This document shows, in pieces, positions 1-12,239 of a DNA stretch of 64,000 nt. Both the position numbers and the translations under genes were made by a program. The notes beneath the pieces are model-generated. The model did no database searches. It saw only the letters and a list, made by a program, of their open reading frames with translations, and had not been told where the DNA came from. Numbering within the stretch: position 1 is the first letter of the stretch; every line of letters starts with the position of its first letter. This DNA is from Maylandia zebra (Eukaryota; Chordata; Actinopteri; Cichliformes; Cichlidae): NCBI RefSeq assembly GCF_041146795.1, contig NC_135187.1, positions 16,816,556 to 16,880,555 on the forward strand, read 5' to 3'.

Positions 1-117
1 CAGCAACTGTGTGTTATTGACACGTCAATATGGACAAAAAATGCTCTGAGGAATTAAGGCAGATTTGAAGTAAAAAACAGACCAACCAAGTGCTAGCAAG
101 TTGTACCTAATATAGTG
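1..117 (+). mobile_element. Tc1-like transposon, truncated 3' end
   Basis: The first 117 bases match, from memory, the 3' end of a common teleost Tc1-like element: a 'GTCAATATGGAC' stretch near the transposase C-terminus, then 'GCTAGCAAG', and a terminal 'GTACCTAATA' inverted-repeat end. The rest of the element lies outside the window. A second, reverse-oriented copy of the same subfamily is at about 60.4-61.3 kb. Decayed. Confidence 0.7.
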
Positions 118-2635
118 TTGATATGTACAAGAATATTATACGACTGAAGCCAATGAGCTTGCAGTTTCGCAGTCAGACCCGTCCCATTCTCATCACATTT
201 CATCACCAAGACGATGACGGCAAAAACTCATCTCACAGCTTCAGAAACTGCAAGTTTTTCTATAGTCTAGAGTTAAAGCGGAAGAGGCAGCGTGAAACAT
301 TAAACAAGATCAAAGTATCAGAATTCTAATAATTCTTTCTTTTTTATTTGATTTTGCATTGCACTTAATAAATTGTCACAATCACAACCTTTTAACCTTT
401 TTCATTTTAACAGTTTTGAATGTTTCCACAAACTGTAATGAAAAACTGCTGTTGATGCGGCATTGTGTTTTACATCTGAGTTTCATAATCCATCTCTGCC
501 TGTCATGTTTTTATCTTTAAACTGCTTCTCTTTTCTTTTATCCACTTATACCATCTAACCAGCCTGTAATGGTTCCCATCCAGACTACACCTGTTGCCTC
601 TCCATATTCACTCAGTGTGCGTCCTCTGCTGAGTCACAGACAGGCCTGAGCAATAATTACAGGGTTAAACATCAGGCCTTGAAAACAGTGAATCTAATTG
701 ATTGTTCTTGGTGCACAAATGTCCTAAATGCCTCATCGTATGCTGAAGAGCTGCTCTGTGTGACTATGGCTCAAATGGATCTGACACTATTGTAGAAAAA
801 ACCTGAAATCATATAATCTCTAAATGTTCTTTATTTGAAAAAAAGGAAAACATGCAGATTGGATGGAAGCCGTGTGATAAAACAGACCAAGCTTGAAATT
901 GAGGAAAAACAAGCTATAAAACTGATATCTATTTTATTCTTTGCCACAGTGTCACGTTGCTTTTTGGAAAACGTGCTGTTTAAAGAACAATTTTAAAGGT
1001 TCGGTTCAGGTGGTCCGTATGCTTCTGCAGGGAGACGCTACAGGCGGGGTCACTGTGCAATAAAACCACTTGTCACTTTTAATTTATGGCGCAGCGAAAG
1101 CACGGACAGACGGTGATGAGACATCAGTGTGATGTCACTTTCTCCCAAAACGAGGTCTGACAGGTAATAACAGGCCTCACGGAGCAGTAAGTGTTTGTCA
1201 GTTGTACAGTACACATCATGTACTTCATCAAATACTGGTATATTTACATTTATTTTAATACTTCTGAACTAAACCAGTGAAATATAAATATCATTAAACT
1301 ATGGCAATGGTAGATTTTTGGTTTGAGGCATAGTTTACATGTTCGTCAGCTACAGAAACCCAAACTGTGTGACGCATATAAAAGCGTAAAACTCTTACAG
1401 CAAAGAGTAACAGCTTTTATTTAATTAAAAATATCTCTGTAAATCTTTGCAAGTTACTGCAAATGAATGCAAACGATTAACCAAGCTGTATATAACTGTT
1501 TTATAATAATAGCAATAATAATAATAATAATTCTTGAATGATTGCGTTCACACATGTAATCAGAACCAGAAGCAAAACCAGGGGGTTTAAATTACTTGAG
1601 TAATGACGTCTCGCTGTAAAGCAATGAACCGAGCATTTTGAACATCTTCTTCACTTGTGCAGTTAGGTCCATAAGTTTATGGACATTTACACATAAAAAA
1701 TATATATTGTTGCTTTTACAGTCCAGCACGGGTGATGTAAACCAAACAGTCAAGATGTGGGTGTATTGGATCACCCATGTTGATATTTTTCCTGCATCAT
1801 CATATTAAAGTTGGTTTAGGATCAATGTCGCAGTTGACACGTTAGCTATATTAAAAGCGTTCTTGTTTATATAAAACTCTCTTCTGAAGCAGTTGTTAAG
1901 CATCTTAAGTGTTTTTGTCATTACTTTATACAGTAGATAGTAAATATATTAGAAAGCTATATTTGCTGTTGCCAAATTTAGGTCACTCCTTTTGGTTTCT
2001 TGGTAATAGTTTTTATTAGCATTAGCTAATTTCTTAGCTAATGCTAACATCTTAGTTAATGCTAATTTCTTAGTTAATGCTAGCTGAATGCTCAAGCCAC
2101 GTGATTGGTCAGCTTCAGTGTTGATCCTTGACCAACATTATTATAATAATATATTAGTAACACCAACACAAGTGAAGACTTTTACCTTTAACTCAAGGTT
2201 TCAATGATATTGTATGAACTGTTGAGGAACAGCTGCTTTGCGTCATCAGTGGTGGTTGTGTAATGTTTTACACATCTGCTTGGCAAGTGAAAGGTCACTG
2301 GTTCAATACTGGCATTACGAAGGGCATCAAGCATTAAAAATGCTGCGCTACCTGCTGTGATGACCGTTTTGTGACAAGGCAGTAGCTTCTTTACTCTTGA
2401 TTGACTGATTCAAAATTCACTGCGGGTTAAAAATTTAAAGTTAGGTCCACCTTAAAGCATTCACTGGATTATTGTTCATTTTGACTGTAATGTGGAAAAC
2501 ATTTTAGAAAAAGTACACCATGTTGGATTTAGCCAGATATCGAGTTAGAGACTGAGACTTATTAGGAAAACGTTAACTGAGAGCAAAAGTTCAGTAAACA
2601 AACTTAAATGCAATTTTGGATTATTTTTGTAATGA
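118..2635. other. AT-rich non-coding stretch, no gene seen
   Basis: No open frame here shows splice-flanked coding character or a family I recognise; the short frames look like chance. The only structure noted is a small repeat at 2018-2084. Confidence 0.6.
2018..2084. repeat. Short degenerate tandem repeat (TTAGTTAATGCTAA-type)
   Basis: About three imperfect copies of a roughly 20 bp unit built on 'CTTAGTTAATGCTAA' lie head to tail. No coding or known regulatory role is evident. Confidence 0.6.
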
Positions 2636-2745
2636 GATTCGCCCCCTGCTGGCCACTAGAAAGCACGCAGGTTCAAGTCTTCCCTTTTCAGACCAGAATG
2701 CGTATCTTTCGTATACAGTCTGTGAATGCTCTGAGCTATTTTCAT
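2636..2745. mobile_element. Fragment of a teleost MITE-like repeat
   Basis: Contains 'CGCCCCCTGCTGGCCACTAG' and 'ATACAGTCTGTG'. The same word pair recurs in inverted form near 36.4 kb ('GGCCACCAGGGGGCGATAG'), and the ATACAGTCTGTG end recurs near 20.8 kb. This indicates an interspersed repeat. Family not named. Confidence 0.45.
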
Positions 2746-3612
2746 CTATGGCATTCAGTCGTTGTTACTTATCACCAAGGACAGAGTCAGAAATCGTAGT
2801 AGGTGGCAAAAAGAAAGCTGTAAATGGAGCTTTAACCTTGATAAGCGAATCAGCTCAAGATTACCATTAATTAGTGGGAAAACAAAGAAAAAAACATTTA
2901 TGTTTATGCCAGCATCTGTAGCATCTGTCCTGGATGTTATAATCACACACTGTTGATTTGTTTTTTCTAAATTTCATTCAGAAGATGATTTCCCATCAGA
3001 AGGCAGCAGATCCATCAATGTCAGCATGACAAACAGATTTACTGGCACTGATCAAAGGAACCCTACCAGGCCTGGTCAGCCAGGCTAAACTGTAGGACTC
3101 TAACCTAATAATATCCTGGATGGGCGCATTCACAGCCCATAATCTCTATGCACTTTAAAAACAAGCATGCGTGCCTGTATGTCAGTATGACCAACACACT
3201 GAAATCAAGCAACAAATTCACAAAAATGCTTCACTTTATTGTGAGGCTCTTTTGCAACCGTGCTGGACCTGCGCAGATGTTTTTACTTGGTTTGACCTTT
3301 TCTCGGGACACTGAGCGTCATCAATACCTCTTTATAATCACATCATTGCACAGCCTCCTGATGGAAGGAAAATGCAACACTGTTACCGATAGCATTAATA
3401 TTGCCTCGGGTCTAATGCCTGCCGAGAGATAGAGAGATCAAAGAACTAACTAAGATGCCTATGGGAAGATTTTAAAAGATTTGCTTGGTGCTAAAAAAAA
3501 CAAAACAAAATCCACATTAACTTCACACAAGGGGACACTTATAAAATAGTAAGGTTATGAGGATTATAGATGAGACCCCTGAAAAACTAACAGTCTGTGT
3601 AGATAAAGTCTG
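2746..3612. other. Non-coding spacer
   Basis: No gene or clear repeat recognised. The open frame at 3148-3432 has no family resemblance that I can see. Confidence 0.5.
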
Positions 3613-3755
<143 letters not shown>

Positions 3756-4756
3756 GCAACAGGTACTTCTTTCTGTGTTTTTTCCATTAAGAAACCAAAG
3801 AGTCAATGCTAAGACTTGTCTGACGCAAACAAAAGCTTCGAGGCCACTTTCGTCTCACATTTCCTCACTGCTGTCAACTTGACAGCCTCTCTACAGCTCA
3901 CACAGCCTGCAACACACAGGCCTGTCACTGGAGGGAAGAGGAAGGCCTGAGGATGAGGAGGATGTCTTTGTATTGCTTACTGCTCTCTAAAGCTCTTTAT
4001 TATTCATTTATTTATTTATTTTAATTCCCTCATTCCAAAACCAGTGAGCAATAAGTCAGCAGCTGTTTATCACTTCATTGCAAGACCACGCAGGGCAGAT
4101 AGTCATCAGCATCTCCTGCAGGGTTGTTAAAGGGAGATTTCAGCCAGCCTCCTTTGTGGTGATAATCTGGACACCTGATAACATGGCTTCAACGACAGTC
4201 AAAAGAGATCCCCAAAATCGCTCCTGCAGCCCTGATATTCTCCTCTCACGGGCCTGTTCCCAACAGTGTCAGCCTGTCAGATCTGTACTGTGCTGTCCTG
4301 CTTTCACGATTTGTATATTTCACAATGTGGATACATGCCTCGGATTAAACATGGCCAAATTTAAGCCTTCGGTGCGGTCGTAAATGTCTTCATTTATAAT
4401 AAGCCGTAAAAAGGGCCTTGTCGCCAAAAGGGCCAATTTGTACAGCCCTACAAATGCGGATGGATTATAACTATAAATCTGTTACAGAAACCAGCCGATT
4501 GTCTCTTCGCTTGCGTCCTGACATATGCCCCCATTCTTAGAAATCACACTGCCATCGGCTTGTCACGACTTGGATTAGATTATAGGGCCAAGTCTCGATT
4601 CACAAAATCGATCCTAATTGCCGTGTGAAGCAAACACACCCATCGCCCCCCTCTCTTCATGTTTTAATGCAAACATAAAAAGAAAGAAAAGAAGAGGGAG
4701 AGGGGAAAGAATCAGCGCCATCAGCCACTAAACGCTAATTAATTTCACCTCACCTT
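3756..4756. other. Non-coding, possibly conserved regulatory DNA
   Basis: From about 4080 to 4660 the sequence is free of recognisable repeats, of balanced composition, and has several TAAT and ATTA homeodomain-type cores. This is what conserved non-coding elements next to developmental genes often look like. No coding exon is supported. Conservation cannot be judged from one sequence. Confidence 0.3.
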
Positions 4757-5000
4757 AAATCCTTCGATGCCAGGGTCCCTCTTCAGCTTGGAGATGGTGG
4801 TGATGAAGAATGAGAAGGAGGAGGATGAGGATGGTGATGCGTACGAGGCTGTCGCTGTGAGCCGAGTGGTGACGATGGTGGTGGTGGTGGTGCTGCTGCT
4901 GCTGCGCGGTTTGGAGACGGAGAGGAGAAGCCCACGCCATCCACACACACTCACAAGAGTGATGCTCAGAGGTTCCCCTCCCCCACGCGAAACCCTTCAC
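4757..5000 (-). other. Possible first exon of a minus-strand gene
   Basis: On the minus strand an open stretch ends at a good splice donor (AAG|GTGAGG, junction near 4757). It is CpG-richer than its surroundings and has CAG and CAC codon runs, read as Ser/Thr-rich or as Gln/His-rich depending on frame. A minus-strand gene would run towards position 1, but no downstream exon was recognised. It may be a 5' UTR exon with no protein. In human sf3b4's neighbours include SV2A and MTMR11, but nothing here identifies either. Confidence 0.3.
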
Positions 5001-5120
5001 ACACCCCACACGCCCCCCTCCTCACGAGCGCATTTAAACGCCCCTCGTCGATATGGAGAGTTTTGGCGCAAATTGTTGCGCACAATCTGCGCACACACTT
5101 TCGCCAGCTTTACGTAAGAC

Positions 5121-5687
5121 TGCGTTTAACGAGCAGATTTTACACCGTGGGGCTGGAGACTGTTCCTGCGTGATTAGGATTTCTCTGCATGCAGCAAATT
5201 AGACTCGACCATCTGCTTTTTAAATATGCATCATTGTCTGTACATATATCAATATCGCACACGTGCCAGTGCACCTGACTCCTCTGTTGCCATGCCGACC
5301 ACTCGCGTATCCCTGAGTGCATCAAGAACTGGCAAAACGAGACCTGAGCCCTCTCGATCAGCCTCCGAGGCTCAAAGAAAAACAGAAATGTGGTGTGGAC
5401 ATAAGACATCTAAATGTTTTCATTTGTGTGGAAACGTGTGGGAACTACGTGAAAAGCGTGTTTTACAACTAAAAGAGGCGACTGCTTTTAGTAATCAGCG
5501 CGTAACACCTCATTTAAGACAACATTTTTCAGGCAAACATCTGGTTAGAACACCTGCACCAATCATCTAAACGGGGGGCGGGGGTAGAGAAGCATACACA
5601 GCTGCAGTAAGCCCTGATTTGATTTTTTTTTTCTTAAGGTATGCTTGTCCTTTACAGTTAAATACCTGTAAGCACAGCAAGACCTTA
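5121..5687. other. Non-coding spacer
   Basis: GC-moderate DNA between the possible exon and the transposon nest. No gene recognised. Confidence 0.5.
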
Positions 5688-5894
5688 CAGTACTTTTTGC
5701 AGTTCACATCCTCTCATCATGGGTATGAATATCATAGTAATGCTGGGCTTTAAAGATTTCTTTGAAGTATTTGTTTTTAGGGTGTAATGATTCCACAGCA
5801 CACATCTTTAATGACTTTAATAGACAAGAGCTGGGTGCACAAAATTGAATTTATTTTGAATTTGCTCTAATCCACAGTGTCAGAAGTATCCATG
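5688..5894 (-). mobile_element. Tc1-like element, first half (split by insertion)
   Basis: The stretch around 5690-5890 matches the start of the better preserved Tc1-like copy at 34.9 kb. Shared words include 'ACTCATCATGG'-type text, 'GATGACTTTAA' plus an 'AGACAA' motif, and 'CTAATCCACA'/'CCAATCCACA'. Homology stops at about 5890 and resumes at about 13,132, so this is the left half of an element interrupted by about 7.2 kb of inserted DNA. Transposase sense is the minus strand. Confidence 0.65.
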
Positions 5895-6215
5895 CACAGT
5901 AAATTTCACTGAGTACATCTGACTCAAATTGAATAAAATTTTACTCTAAAAAAGACAGCATTTGATCCCAGTCTAAATGGAGTAAAATTTACTCTTCCTT
6001 AAAATTTACTCCTTGATAATTTACTTGGTTTAGTTTAAAATAAAATAAAAACTAATTTTATTCTAAATAGAACAGAATTGTACTCTGAATGGTATTATAA
6101 ATAGAAGAAAAAATCACTTTATTTCACTATGTAACTGCATTATAATCATTCACTGCAAGGTTTTAAAGGTGCAATAAATAAATCAGAAAAAAATATTTTT
6201 ATTTTAACAGCCACC

Positions 6216-7070
6216 TTTATTATTCGGAGGAAACAGTATGGTACAATACAAAAACTGTAACTGCTTGTTGTAAATCAAATGCTTTACAGCAGAAAAGCTC
6301 TTTGACATAAATTACATGAGGTCCGTCTCTTGTGCACAGAATTTGAAAACCATTCGAATGCTCATTGAGACACACAGCTTCTTGTATGGAAACAAACGTT
6401 TGAATAACCTGTGGTGTTCGGCGATCAGGTGTTTCAAGAAAATACTGATGCCTTTTGATAACACTGGTGAAAATACAATATTCACTATTTGAAGCAACAG
6501 CAGTAGCAAATACCAGTGCTGACCATTTGGACAAACTATGTCTCTAAAGATTAGTGGTAGATTCCGAAGTAAACACCAGGACTGGATGGCGTTTAACCCC
6601 AAGTCGATTGAGTCCTCTCCCAACTTCACTGTAGGTGGTTTGTTGTTTTGTTCCATGTAGCCATAGTTAAAGCTCTTAATTCTCCTGCCCACTTCCTTTG
6701 ATGTTGTATACTGATCATGTAACGTAATCAGTTTCATTTCATATTGTGCCACTCCCTCCAAGACATCATGCATAATATCAACAGAGAAATTTTCACATGT
6801 ATTGAAGTACTGCAATGAGCTTAGAATGCAAGACTGTTTAACATCCATCACATAAGGAAGTCTCTACAAAACCAAACAGGCAGTGAAGACCAAGTTCCAT
6901 GTACTGGGTCATACGGGGGAACCTTAACTCCATCCCTCTCCGGGATTTTCATATCCTTCACAGTTGGATCAAGTATCTTAGAGAAGCCATATGTTTGGGA
7001 TGTTGAACTCCTTGGCAACTGTGAACATAATACAATTGCATTACACATTTGAAATAAACACCAGAACAAG
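6216..7070 (-). pseudogene. Transposase-like gene fragment (MHDVLEG motif)
   Basis: The minus-strand frame at 6312-6851 encodes a protein with 'VDIMHDVLEGVAQYE', 'LGLNAIQSWCLLRNLPLIF', 'LLLLLQIVNIVFSPVLS' and 'LKHLIAEHHRLFK'. I recognise this block from many repeat-derived 'uncharacterized' proteins in fish. The IMHDVLEG segment resembles the corresponding segment of Tnp2/EnSpm transposases; that assignment is tentative. A further stretch at 6848-7069 may be an upstream exon. The reading frame changes near 6310 and the C-terminus is missing, so it is not an intact gene. It belongs to the surrounding CACTA-like element. Confidence 0.6.
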
Positions 7071-7861
7071 CAAAAAAAAAAGTGAAATTAAATAAACTGA
7101 ACAAAATAAACCTAAACATTTGGTATAGCAGCTATTATAACATCATCATCAAAGCTTGACTGATTCACACTACGAAACACGCTGAAAACCTTAATGTTTT
7201 TTTACTCACCGCAATCCAAAAACGATCAGTAGGTCAGTTGGCCTTCAAAACATATGTACTTCTGTTGTTCTCTGCACTTCATATGCACAGCTGGCATCCT
7301 TAATGATATGAAAAGGATATTTTTCAGTACAAATTCTTACAAAATTGAACAAAAAACACAAATATATTCCATGTGTGTCTTACAATCTCGTGTTATATTC
7401 TGATAATGTGAATGAATATAAAAAATAAATAATAATAGTAAGGGCAAACTCAACGTTGCAGCAGTCGGAAGTTTGTATAATACCAATCTAATACATTAGG
7501 GGCTTAAGAAACGTCTAAAACTGCAACCATGTATACTTTACAATTCAGAGTAAAGCAGGTGTGCTTTCTAGCTCAACAGGTGAAACATCCACAAACGTCA
7601 ATCCACGATAAAACACACATTTATAACAGAACACATTAGGTTAAAAAAAAGTGGATTTGCATGCCTCAATTTGGTGTAAAACACATGTGTTCACAGACCT
7701 TTTTGGATAAAAAACTGGTGCACCGGATTTGTTAAAAACACACTAGCCTGGTCAATTATACTACCTAAAAGCAGCTATTGAGCAATGCTAAATTTAGTTT
7801 AGTGACATATATACCTTAATGCTGTCTGCTAATTACTCATAATGTTGACCTTTGCTTAACC

Positions 7862-8246
7862 TATGGAACTCCAAAGTGTTCAAAATTAAATAAATAAATA
7901 GGTCAAGATGAAATAAATAACTATGTGAATAAAAAAGACACAGATATGTAATGTGAGAATGATATTGTGAAATAATGGAACACATTTTGAAAACAATGCT
8001 CATTATTGTGAAACATATTACATTCTGCTATATATATTTTCTTATTATTGTGAAATATTATTTCATGGTCATTATTTTTCACAATAACAGAGATTATTCC
8101 TGAGGCATTTTATTTATTTCCAGCCGTTTTTAGTCCAAAATGACCTTTTTTCAAAGTCAGTCTTTATTTCAAAATCCCGTTTTTCCCGATGGTCTATTTA
8201 TTTCATAATGCGACTTTTCAGCAGAATGACTTTGTCTGTCAATCAA
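7862..8246 (+). repeat. Left terminal inverted repeat of the IS3EU-like element
   Basis: AT-rich, with internal ATTATTGTGAAA motifs in both orientations. It pairs with 12,240-12,623 along its whole length, which also makes the element a potential giant stem-loop. Confidence 0.9.
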
Positions 8247-8455
8247 TGTAAGTGGGCTGGACCTTTGCACCTATTGGCTTATCGTTTACCATCGACTAGT
8301 TTTCCTGGATACCGGCTCCGCGGACGGCTACTGCAGCTAGCAACAGCGTGCTAGGTCAAAAGTCACGGAGGATGGCGGACTGGTGTGAACTTCAGCCAGT
8401 TCTGCTCATTTAAGCAAATCAGATAGAGAGGGATCATTTACCTGTAGATACTGTT

Positions 8456-8740
8456 TTGAGTCGTTTAAATGTTTCTGAAATGCTTGGGATGATAATTGCT
8501 CTTCAAGATGTTCGCATCGATGACAGCATTGTCAAAGGTTTAAGATCAATTCAGCACCGTGTTCGTTTGGAATACGCCGAGGAAGAACAGTCTTCAAATG
8601 TTGGCCGTCCACGTCTAGAAATCCCGGTGCAGCACTCAGGACTTTAGTGCTGTCCGGGATAACCGTCGGGGTAATTGCCGATACATTTTCTGTGTCTCCG
8701 AGCACAATTAGGAGGAAAATGACGGAGGATGGTCTAAGGT
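8456..8740 (+). pseudogene. Integrase-type transposase, N-terminal exon remnant
   Basis: The plus-strand frame includes 'IVKGLRSIQHRVRLEYAEEE' and 'GRPRLEIP'. Next to it, in another frame, is a helix-turn-helix-like segment 'VIADTFSVSPSTIRRKM' ending at a splice donor (AAG|GTAAGT, about 8740). GRPRL.IP followed by a Ser-Thr-Ile-Arg-Arg helix-turn-helix is the N-terminal layout I know from fish 'integrase core domain' repeat proteins. The two halves are out of frame, so the copy is broken. The integrase catalytic core expected downstream was not found between 8740 and 9530. Confidence 0.65.
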
Positions 8741-9529
8741 AAGTTTATGCTGTAATTGAGCACCTGTGTGATTCTGTACACAGCATTGTTTAGGTGTTGA
8801 CCTTAATTATGACGTTTGACAATGAATTATTATCGCTTACTTTTTTTTGTTACTGTCTAAACTAAGTGGGGCAGCTACGGCTAAAGCTATCGGCGCCATC
8901 TCGGCGTTGAGACACGTTTAGCAGTGTTAGCTGTTAGTGTGTTAACTCGGAGACTGGGGTCAGTGGAGCCTGTAGGAACCTTTTACACAGAGAGTAGACT
9001 CACCAGCTTTCCACAGTCTACTTACTTATCACATCTTGTTAGACAACAGGGTCATTAGTGCTTTAAATAGTACATAGTTGAATGTTTCATTGCTGTTTGC
9101 AGTTGATTGTTCTCTGATAACGCATAACAAGGTTGATGTTAAATAGCGAGTTTATTGAAATGGTTTTGTCTATTTCAGCAGCATTATAGATATCATACTT
9201 TCTCTGGTGTCTTCGGTAAAGCTAAAACAAGAATACATTTACATCCTTGGTTCTTTCAGCATTAATTGGAAAACTTTGAGATTTGCTGTGCGCCTCCCAA
9301 GCCATTCTCTTTTATCCCACCTGTCAGGTATAGATGGCAATACTTTAAACAAAGTTAAATTTGTTATACCTGAAGAGAACCAATCCTGACCTAGAATGGG
9401 TGAATGAATAATTAGTTGGTAGCCAATGCCTAAGCAACTCACATAGGCCCTGGCAGACTCAATAAGTCCATCTAGGAACAGCTGCAGGAAACACCTCTTC
9501 AGTTTAGATTTAAAACATGTGCATGCTCT

Positions 9530-9678
9530 TTCAGGTTGATGAGGATTATGGTGTGGACTGGACAGGACAACATAATCGCTGCCCATCAAATGAGATCACC
9601 ATTCCTGAGATTCAGCTCCCAGATGCACTGAATGAACAAGACCCTGCTGTGCTACCAATACTTCAAAATCACTTGTAG
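9530..9678 (+). pseudogene. Integrase-type transposase, C-terminal exon remnant
   Basis: An open stretch encodes 'DYGVDWTGQHNRCPSNEI' followed by 'IQLPDALNEQD' and a stop at 9676-9678. The YG.DW.G motif, then a Pro-rich acidic tail, is the C-terminal signature of the same fish integrase-core repeat proteins. The catalytic DDE core that should precede it is absent. Confidence 0.6.
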
Positions 9679-10204
9679 AAAGACATTATTACATTTAATC
9701 AGTTTCTATGTCAGGAGGATTTTTTTTTTTTTTTAATTTCTACAGCTTTGTAGCTAATACTGACTCAAAACAGCATAACCAATTTCATTTTCAATAAAAC
9801 AGGATTTGTTTTATACAGCTGTCACTTTAATGATATTCATTTCTTGGTTGGATATACAGTACATGTCAACTCTGAGCAGATTTAATACAATGAACACAGT
9901 ACAGTAGTGTAACATCTTAATTCAAATAATTTTTTCTAGAAATTTTTTTTGTATCAGTAGCGAGTATAAACAAAACATATTGTGTAATTTATAATGTACA
10001 GTGAACAACTGATTTTGATATCTGAACTCTTCATCAGTTTATATTAAAAAAGCCATAAATGCACACCTGTACTCGGTATTTTTCACTGTCAAGTGTATTA
10101 AAAAGAACTAGAACTCACTAGATTGTCCGTTTCTTTGAACACCGAGTACAGTAATGTGATGCAAGAAAGAAGAAATGGTCTAATTTTACCATGTGGTTAT
10201 GGAA

Positions 10205-12029
10205 TCAATCGTAAACCAGACCAAAACCTGAGTCAGTAGAGTTGAGACACACCTGAATGTCCATTAGAAATGACTCATAGGTACAGTAGTGTGCAGGAAG
10301 ACGTAGTACTTCAAAACCGGTGGAAGACTTTGGAAGATTGCTGTTGACCACTTCCACAGTCATTTCTCGGCAAGACTTCCCATCCTGTCCAAAACTTGAT
10401 GAGGGCTTTTTGTTGTGCACAAGATGCTGCAACAGAAGGTTTTAAACTATAATGACATCCTATATTCATTATTTTGAATCTTTTATGGAGAAATACCATA
10501 AAAGATGACCACTTACATACAGGGCACCAGACATTTTTGCCCCACTCAAATTGCTGTTGTAGCTTTTATAGATATTTTTATGTTAACAAAGCTAAAAGTA
10601 GTCTACATACAATTCTAGTGCAACTGATAATGCCACCACTCTTATGTATTGCATGGAGCAAATAACAAAACAAAATTATACTATAGCGTAGAGCTGGGCG
10701 ATATAACGATATGTATTGCGAAATAACTTTTTCTCAATAGAAAAATTAAACTATTGCGATAGACCTCACCGCTCTTGTCCTTTTTATAAAAAAATAAATA
10801 AAAATAAATATCGTGATATGAAAAAATCTCATATCGCCCAGCTCTACTATAGTGTACTTTGTTAATGACCCAAGATCACTGGACTGTATGTAATTTACCA
10901 AAGTATAATCAGAGAAAACCAATGGCAAAATACCTATCGCAGCAGACTTACCATTTTCAATGAAGGACCGAAGGTAACCTGCCACTCTGCATTTATCCTC
11001 GAGAGCATTCCTCTTCTTCCTCATCTTCATCTTCTGTGGCAGGCCACAGTCATTTTATAGCTTTACTTATCTTGTAGTCTTAAGAGCATCAGCAACATTA
11101 GGTGTATTTTTATTAAATGTAACCCAGCTGTTCAACTAACCCACGCATACAAAACAGTATATTGGTGTTTTGTGTCAACAATTAATGTTCATCCTTCATA
11201 AATTAACCAAATAGCTTTACTATTCAGATGTTAAAAGATGTGACCTGACCTTACCTCACAACAGGGAGCAGTCTCTGATTCCCTTGGTAAGAAAGGAGGA
11301 ATGATGTCTGATCTTTCTGTCAGAAGCGGCCATACCATGGTTTCCTTAAGCCCTTTCCTCAGCTGCTTGACTTGACGACTTGTTTGTGTTATGACCTACA
11401 ACGGTGAGACCAAACCAAAACTGAAGTTGGAGTCTGTAAAGTGACACACACTTTAAATGTTAAATATTTAAAGAACATCCACTGTACTAGTAAAAGCATT
11501 TTCAAATTATACCCACTTACAAAATCACTACGTTGAACTAAAATTGCTTTCTTTTCTTTCACATAGATTACTTGTCTTCCATATTAGCACAGAAGATAAG
11601 CCACTTTAAAACAGTCATGAATAACTATTACCTACAACAATGTAAATAGTAATACAGACATTAACCCAGAAGACAATTATTTTCTCTTACCTAATTTATA
11701 GAATTCTTTGCTATGATAAAAAACAGTATTAAAAAAAAATCTGTGACTAAACTGATTAAAAAGCTCATTTTTGCCAGACAGACAGACTAACCAAGCAATA
11801 ATAACATATCGTTACTTACCCTGAACAGCGTTTCGTGGAGTGGAGCTAGCTGTGATAGCGTTAGCATTTGCTAACGTTAACACTGTGCGGTTGTGATGAG
11901 AACTTGGACCAGGGACCACTTCATCTCCAGTACACTGCTGCAATACGCAGACTGAGGTGAAGACGTTCAATCTAAGCGGTTAGCAAGTGCTCTGAGTAAC
12001 TCAGAAACGGACTTGTTTCCTGCAGCCAT
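10205..12029 (-). pseudogene. HECT-domain protein remnant carried by the transposon
   Basis: Minus-strand segments resemble the HECT-containing 'G2/M phase-specific E3 ligase-like' proteins common in fish genomes. They are a possible start 'MAAGNKSVSELLRALANRL' (ATG at 12,029), an exon with 'KETMVWPLLTERSDIIPPFL' and donor near 11,257, 'KCRVAGYLRSFIENG' near 10,970, 'KALIKFWTGWEVLP' near 10,400, and the C-lobe tail 'CTYESFLMDIQVCLNSTDSG' then FGLV ending at 10,205. Aligned to the usual LP..HTCFNQL block, this copy reads LPKSSTGFEVL, so the catalytic Cys position is Gly. Frames change between segments, so it is not an intact gene. Confidence 0.55.
10689..10846. mobile_element. hAT-type MITE (158 bp)
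   Basis: Inverted ends TAGAGCTGGGCGATAT and ATATCGCCCAGCTCTA, flanked by an 8 bp duplication with one mismatch (CTATAGCG at 10,681-10,688 and CTATAGTG at 10,847-10,854). The GCTGGGCGATAT end and 8 bp duplication fit a hAT-type non-autonomous element. It sits inside the HECT-like remnant of the IS3EU-like element, so it is a later insertion. Confidence 0.8.
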
Positions 12030-12239
12030 GCCCTTCACAAGAATTGATACACCTGTAACGTTATTCGCGCCCAGTGTTTTGCGTTTGTCGGTGCCTTAAG
12101 TTTATTTTGAGCTGCATACTGCCGCCAGCTGCATAGGAGATGCATTGCACCATTAAACCTAAATCGACAATTCATGTGCTATTACTTATGTCTGAGTAAA
12201 GGAGCAACCAATCACACAACTGGCTCCGCCCTGTCTTTC

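Noticed and set aside
4767-5117. 116-codon plus-strand frame with a Val/Leu run
   Set aside because: Composition follows GTG/CTG simple repeats; no splice or family support.
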